From Akkermansiaceae bacterium (lineage in GTDB: Bacteria; Verrucomicrobiota; Verrucomicrobiia; Verrucomicrobiales; Akkermansiaceae), in contig JANRFH010000047.1 in the NCBI GenBank assembly GCA_030725745.1, forward strand, positions 77,894 to 141,893: a stretch of DNA of 64,000 nt, in the 5' to 3' direction. A program made the position numbers and the translations under genes. Shown here in pieces: positions 61,535-64,000 of this stretch (within the stretch, counting starts at the first letter, position 1; each line of letters opens with the position of its first letter). The notes under the pieces are model-generated. The model was not told the DNA's origin. It ran no database searches and saw nothing but the letters and a program-made list of their open reading frames with translations.

Positions 61535-63067
61535 ATGACCTCGTCTAGTTTCCGACACCTCCTTTCTACCGTGGCCTTTGCTGTTGTCATCAGCCCGCTT
61601 TCAATTGCGGATGAAGCACCGACACTCATCGACCCCTCATGGGACTCTCTCGCGAAGTGGTATGAAGTGCCTGAGTGGTTCGTGGACGGCAAACTGGGGG
61701 TCTGGATGCACTGGGGCATTCCCTCAGCAGTGGATGACAGCCAGCCAAACGATGGCTCTCACTACGGGCGGCGGATGTATGGGACGGAAGACTTTTGGTC
61801 GCCAAATAGTAACGAAGGCGATCTGGAAATGACCCGGGTGCTCACAAAGTGGCATACCGAGTTCTACGGGGATCCTTCGGAATTCGGGTATGAAGATCTG
61901 ATCCCGCTTTTCAAGGCGGAGAAATTCGATGCGGATGCATTGGTGAAAGTCGTTAAGGACAGCGGCGCACGTTTCATCATGCCAGTGGCGACACACCACG
62001 ACAACTTCGACATGTATGATTCCTTTTTTCCCTGGAACTCTGTGAAGATGGGGCCGAAGCGTGACACGCTCAGGGAGTGGAAGGATGCGGCCACCAAGCA
62101 AGGTCTCAAGTTCGGGGTTTCCACCCACCTCTACTGGTCACCGCGTTTCTTCAAGTCTGCTCGGAAATATCAGAAGGAAGGCACGCCGGAGTGGGAGTTT
62201 TTCAACATGGACTACGATCCTTTGGAATTCGCTTCACAGGACAGTTGGAACGAACACTGGTATGCGCGCTCTTGGGATGTGATCGAGAAGTATGATCCCG
62301 ATATGTTCAACAACGACTCCCCATACCCGAGCGCGAAGACGGGTAAGAACCTCGGGCTGAAACTTTTCACCGACTACGTGAATCGTGATCGCAAGGAAAA
62401 CGGCGGCAATCAGACGGTCGTGCTGTCCTGCAAGGATAGCAACGCACCACCGGAGGGTTTTACTTATAATCTGGAGCGCGGCGGATCGGGCGACATCCGT
62501 CCTGAACCATGGATGTGGGCCACGGACATTTCCGGAAGCTGGTTTTACCGAAAGGGCGCAGTGAACCGCATGAGCATCCCGGTGATGGTTGCTAACTCCA
62601 TTGATGCGATCAGCAAAAACGGCGTGGTCATGCTCAACATTGCGCTGACTGGCGAGGGGCTTATCCCGGACAACCAGAAAGCCTATCTCGACGCCATCGG
62701 TGCTTTCATGCGCATCAATGCGGAGGGGATCTACGGCAGTCGTCCATGGAAAATTTTCGGAGAAGGGCCATTGGAAGTGAAGGACGGGCGCCAAGGCGAG
62801 AATCACAAAGATTTCTCCCAGAATGACATCCGCTTCACGACCAAGGACGGCAATCTATATGTCTTTGTATTGGCGACACCAACGAAAGATATCCTCATCA
62901 AAAGCCTCGCCGAAGACGGTTTGCTTGAGGAGGAAATTGCTTCCGTTTCCCTGCTCGGTGGAGAAGGGGAGAGTGAGTGGAAGCGCTCCTCAGAAGGATT
63001 GAAAATAAGCCTGCCGAAGGTGCTGCCGGAGGCTCATGTGGTGGGCTTTCGCATCACTCTGAAATAA
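61535..63067 (+). CDS. GH29-type alpha-L-fucosidase (exported)
   Basis: 510 residues; signal peptide (LLSTVAFAVVISPLSIA). Paralogue of 41950-43461 along its whole length: LGVWMHWGIPSAVDDSQPND, MPVATHHDNFDMYDSFFPW, KFGVSTHLYWSPRFFKSARK. The expected nucleophile is D261 in PDMFNNDSPYPS, again FNND instead of WFD. GSRPWKIFGEGPLEVKDGRQ is a typical GH29 C-terminal motif. Last gene of the polysaccharide block; no terminator is obvious after it. Confidence 0.86.
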   Translation: MTSSSFRHLLSTVAFAVVISPLSIADEAPTLIDPSWDSLAKWYEVPEWFVDGKLGVWMHWGIPSAVDDSQPNDGSHYGRRMYGTEDFWSPNSNEGDLEMTRVLTKWHTEFYGDPSEFGYEDLIPLFKAEKFDADALVKVVKDSGARFIMPVATHHDNFDMYDSFFPWNSVKMGPKRDTLREWKDAATKQGLKFGVSTHLYWSPRFFKSARKYQKEGTPEWEFFNMDYDPLEFASQDSWNEHWYARSWDVIEKYDPDMFNNDSPYPSAKTGKNLGLKLFTDYVNRDRKENGGNQTVVLSCKDSNAPPEGFTYNLERGGSGDIRPEPWMWATDISGSWFYRKGAVNRMSIPVMVANSIDAISKNGVVMLNIALTGEGLIPDNQKAYLDAIGAFMRINAEGIYGSRPWKIFGEGPLEVKDGRQGENHKDFSQNDIRFTTKDGNLYVFVLATPTKDILIKSLAEDGLLEEEIASVSLLGGEGESEWKRSSEGLKISLPKVLPEAHVVGFRITLK

Positions 63068-63117
63068 GTCAGTTCATTGCTGTTGCCTTCGTCGTTCCGT
63101 GCGTGCGGAATACCCCT

Positions 63118-64000
63118 ATGTTCAGGAAGGTTGGAGATAAGTTGATGATGGCTGCCGCTGCCAAGAGCGGGCTAGTTTGTCCTGATTGCGGTGCCAAAAC
63201 AGAAGTCCTGCCTCAAAGTGGTAGTGATGTGCTCACGTGCCCGTCTTGTGGCAGCAAGGCCTCAGCCAGTGAGTGGAGTGCCAGAGAGGTAGAGGGTATG
63301 CGTGCAGGTCGAGCAGATTCACCTCCGGCCTCCACGAAAATTCGCAAGGAAGGAGATGGCCTCGGTGGTGTTGTTTGGCATATCCCTGCCAGCGGGAAGT
63401 TCGGCTTCTTTCTGTTGTTTGCGGTATTCTGGCTGGGGATTACCATTATGGTCAGCAGCGGCTTTCTTTTCGCCTTTCTGGGTGGCGAGAAAATCAAAGG
63501 AGATATGCCCGAGTGGGTGCTAATCCCTTTTTTTTCAATCTTTTATCTCGTCGGGTTCGGCATGTTGTACGCTGGCATCCGGCAGAAATACATGAAGCAC
63601 CGCCTCACGGTCAGTGGAGCTGGGGTGACATTGCGGAAGGAACTATTGGGGCGAACCCGTGAAAAGATGCTGGCTGCTGATACGCTGAAATCTGTTACAC
63701 AGGCGGTGTTTTACAGCGAGAACTACACGCCGGTTTACGGTATTCAGATTAAGGGGGAGACGGGCAAAATTCGTTTCGGTTCATCGCTTACGATCGATGA
63801 AAAAGCATGGCTCGTAGCGGATATTCATGAGGTGCTCTTTGGTGCCAAAGTTCAGGCATTTCATGAAGGTGGTGAGAGGGGAAATGGAAAAGGCGTTTTC
63901 TCCATCTTGATACCGGGATACGGGAAGCATTCATGGGTTGGTGCCAGTTTACTCAGTATCATGGGCATTGGATTCTTTATCTTTGGTATTATAGTCATCG
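63118..64000 (+). CDS. Zinc-ribbon membrane protein, cut by the window edge
   Basis: ATG 63118 opens a frame that runs without stop to the end of the window (294 residues so far). Residues about 21-45 hold a zinc ribbon (LVCPDCGAKTEV...LTCPSCGSKA). Two membrane spans follow (FGFFLLFAVFWLGITIMV and LIPFFSIFYLVGFGMLYAG), then a beta-rich soluble domain (HRLTVSGAGVTLRKELLGR, then VYGIQIKGETGKIRFGSS) and another hydrophobic stretch at the edge. No specific family is recognised. It is separated from the fucosidase by 50 bp and may not belong to the polysaccharide block. Confidence 0.75.
   Translation, partial: MFRKVGDKLMMAAAAKSGLVCPDCGAKTEVLPQSGSDVLTCPSCGSKASASEWSAREVEGMRAGRADSPPASTKIRKEGDGLGGVVWHIPASGKFGFFLLFAVFWLGITIMVSSGFLFAFLGGEKIKGDMPEWVLIPFFSIFYLVGFGMLYAGIRQKYMKHRLTVSGAGVTLRKELLGRTREKMLAADTLKSVTQAVFYSENYTPVYGIQIKGETGKIRFGSSLTIDEKAWLVADIHEVLFGAKVQAFHEGGERGNGKGVFSILIPGYGKHSWVGASLLSIMGIGFFIFGIIVI

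Overview
The window looks like the chromosome of a Verrucomicrobiota bacterium, probably a free-living member of the order Verrucomicrobiales. The grounds are a PEP-CTERM surface protein with an Arg-rich tail, many S1 sulfatases beside GH29 fucosidases without SusC/SusD genes, a DUF1588/DUF1585 planctomycete-cytochrome remnant, a sigma factor/Ser-Thr kinase pair, and dense families of short palindromic intergenic repeats. This is inference from gene content; no rRNA gene is present to settle it.

Layout. 1-4.2 kb is an accessory edge: a RAYT-type transposase remnant, a TIR-membrane-WD40 protein interrupted by an in-frame TGA, and a VapBC toxin-antitoxin pair. 4.2-25.9 kb holds mostly housekeeping genes, many on the minus strand: ligA with a large foreign insertion, an IscA-like/J-domain pair, rsmB, bioD, holB, a vWA protein with an ECF sigma factor, a SWIM/SNF2 helicase, an NAD-dependent epimerase, ispE, a YfiH-type enzyme, a MarR regulator, an orphan DNA methyltransferase, aroB, xdhC and uraD. 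26-31.4 kb is an assimilatory sulfate-reduction cluster (cysJ, cysI, cysH, cysK). 31.5-37.3 kb holds a frameshifted OmpH/Skp-like gene, a candidate structured RNA with a strong terminator, an EboB-like TatD hydrolase, guaB and guaA.

37.3-63.1 kb is one long co-oriented block for degrading a sulfated, fucose-containing polysaccharide (fucoidan-like). It has seven S1 sulfatases, three GH29 alpha-L-fucosidases, one GH97 enzyme, two GHL15-like putative glycosidases and one esterase. Almost all carry export signals. The block is built from two modules with paralogous members, separated by a broken DUF1588 gene, a PEP-CTERM gene and a sigma factor/kinase pair that could regulate it. No transporter is visible in the block. 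The sulfate and fucose released outside or in the periplasm would have to be taken up by systems elsewhere.

The most unusual features are: (1) NAD-dependent DNA ligase with about 270 extra residues inside the adenylation domain. The extra part resembles the kinase-like domain of phage polyvalent proteins, is bordered by repeats that are otherwise mostly intergenic, and contains a second plausible small gene in another frame. (2) A T/A-rich TTGAAA-type repeat that sits, in sense orientation, directly upstream of the start codons of at least seven unrelated genes. (3) Palindromic elements that supply the last codons and the stop codon of ligA and aroB and also lie inside ligA and the SNF2 gene. 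(4) A two-hairpin repeat whose stems co-vary between copies.
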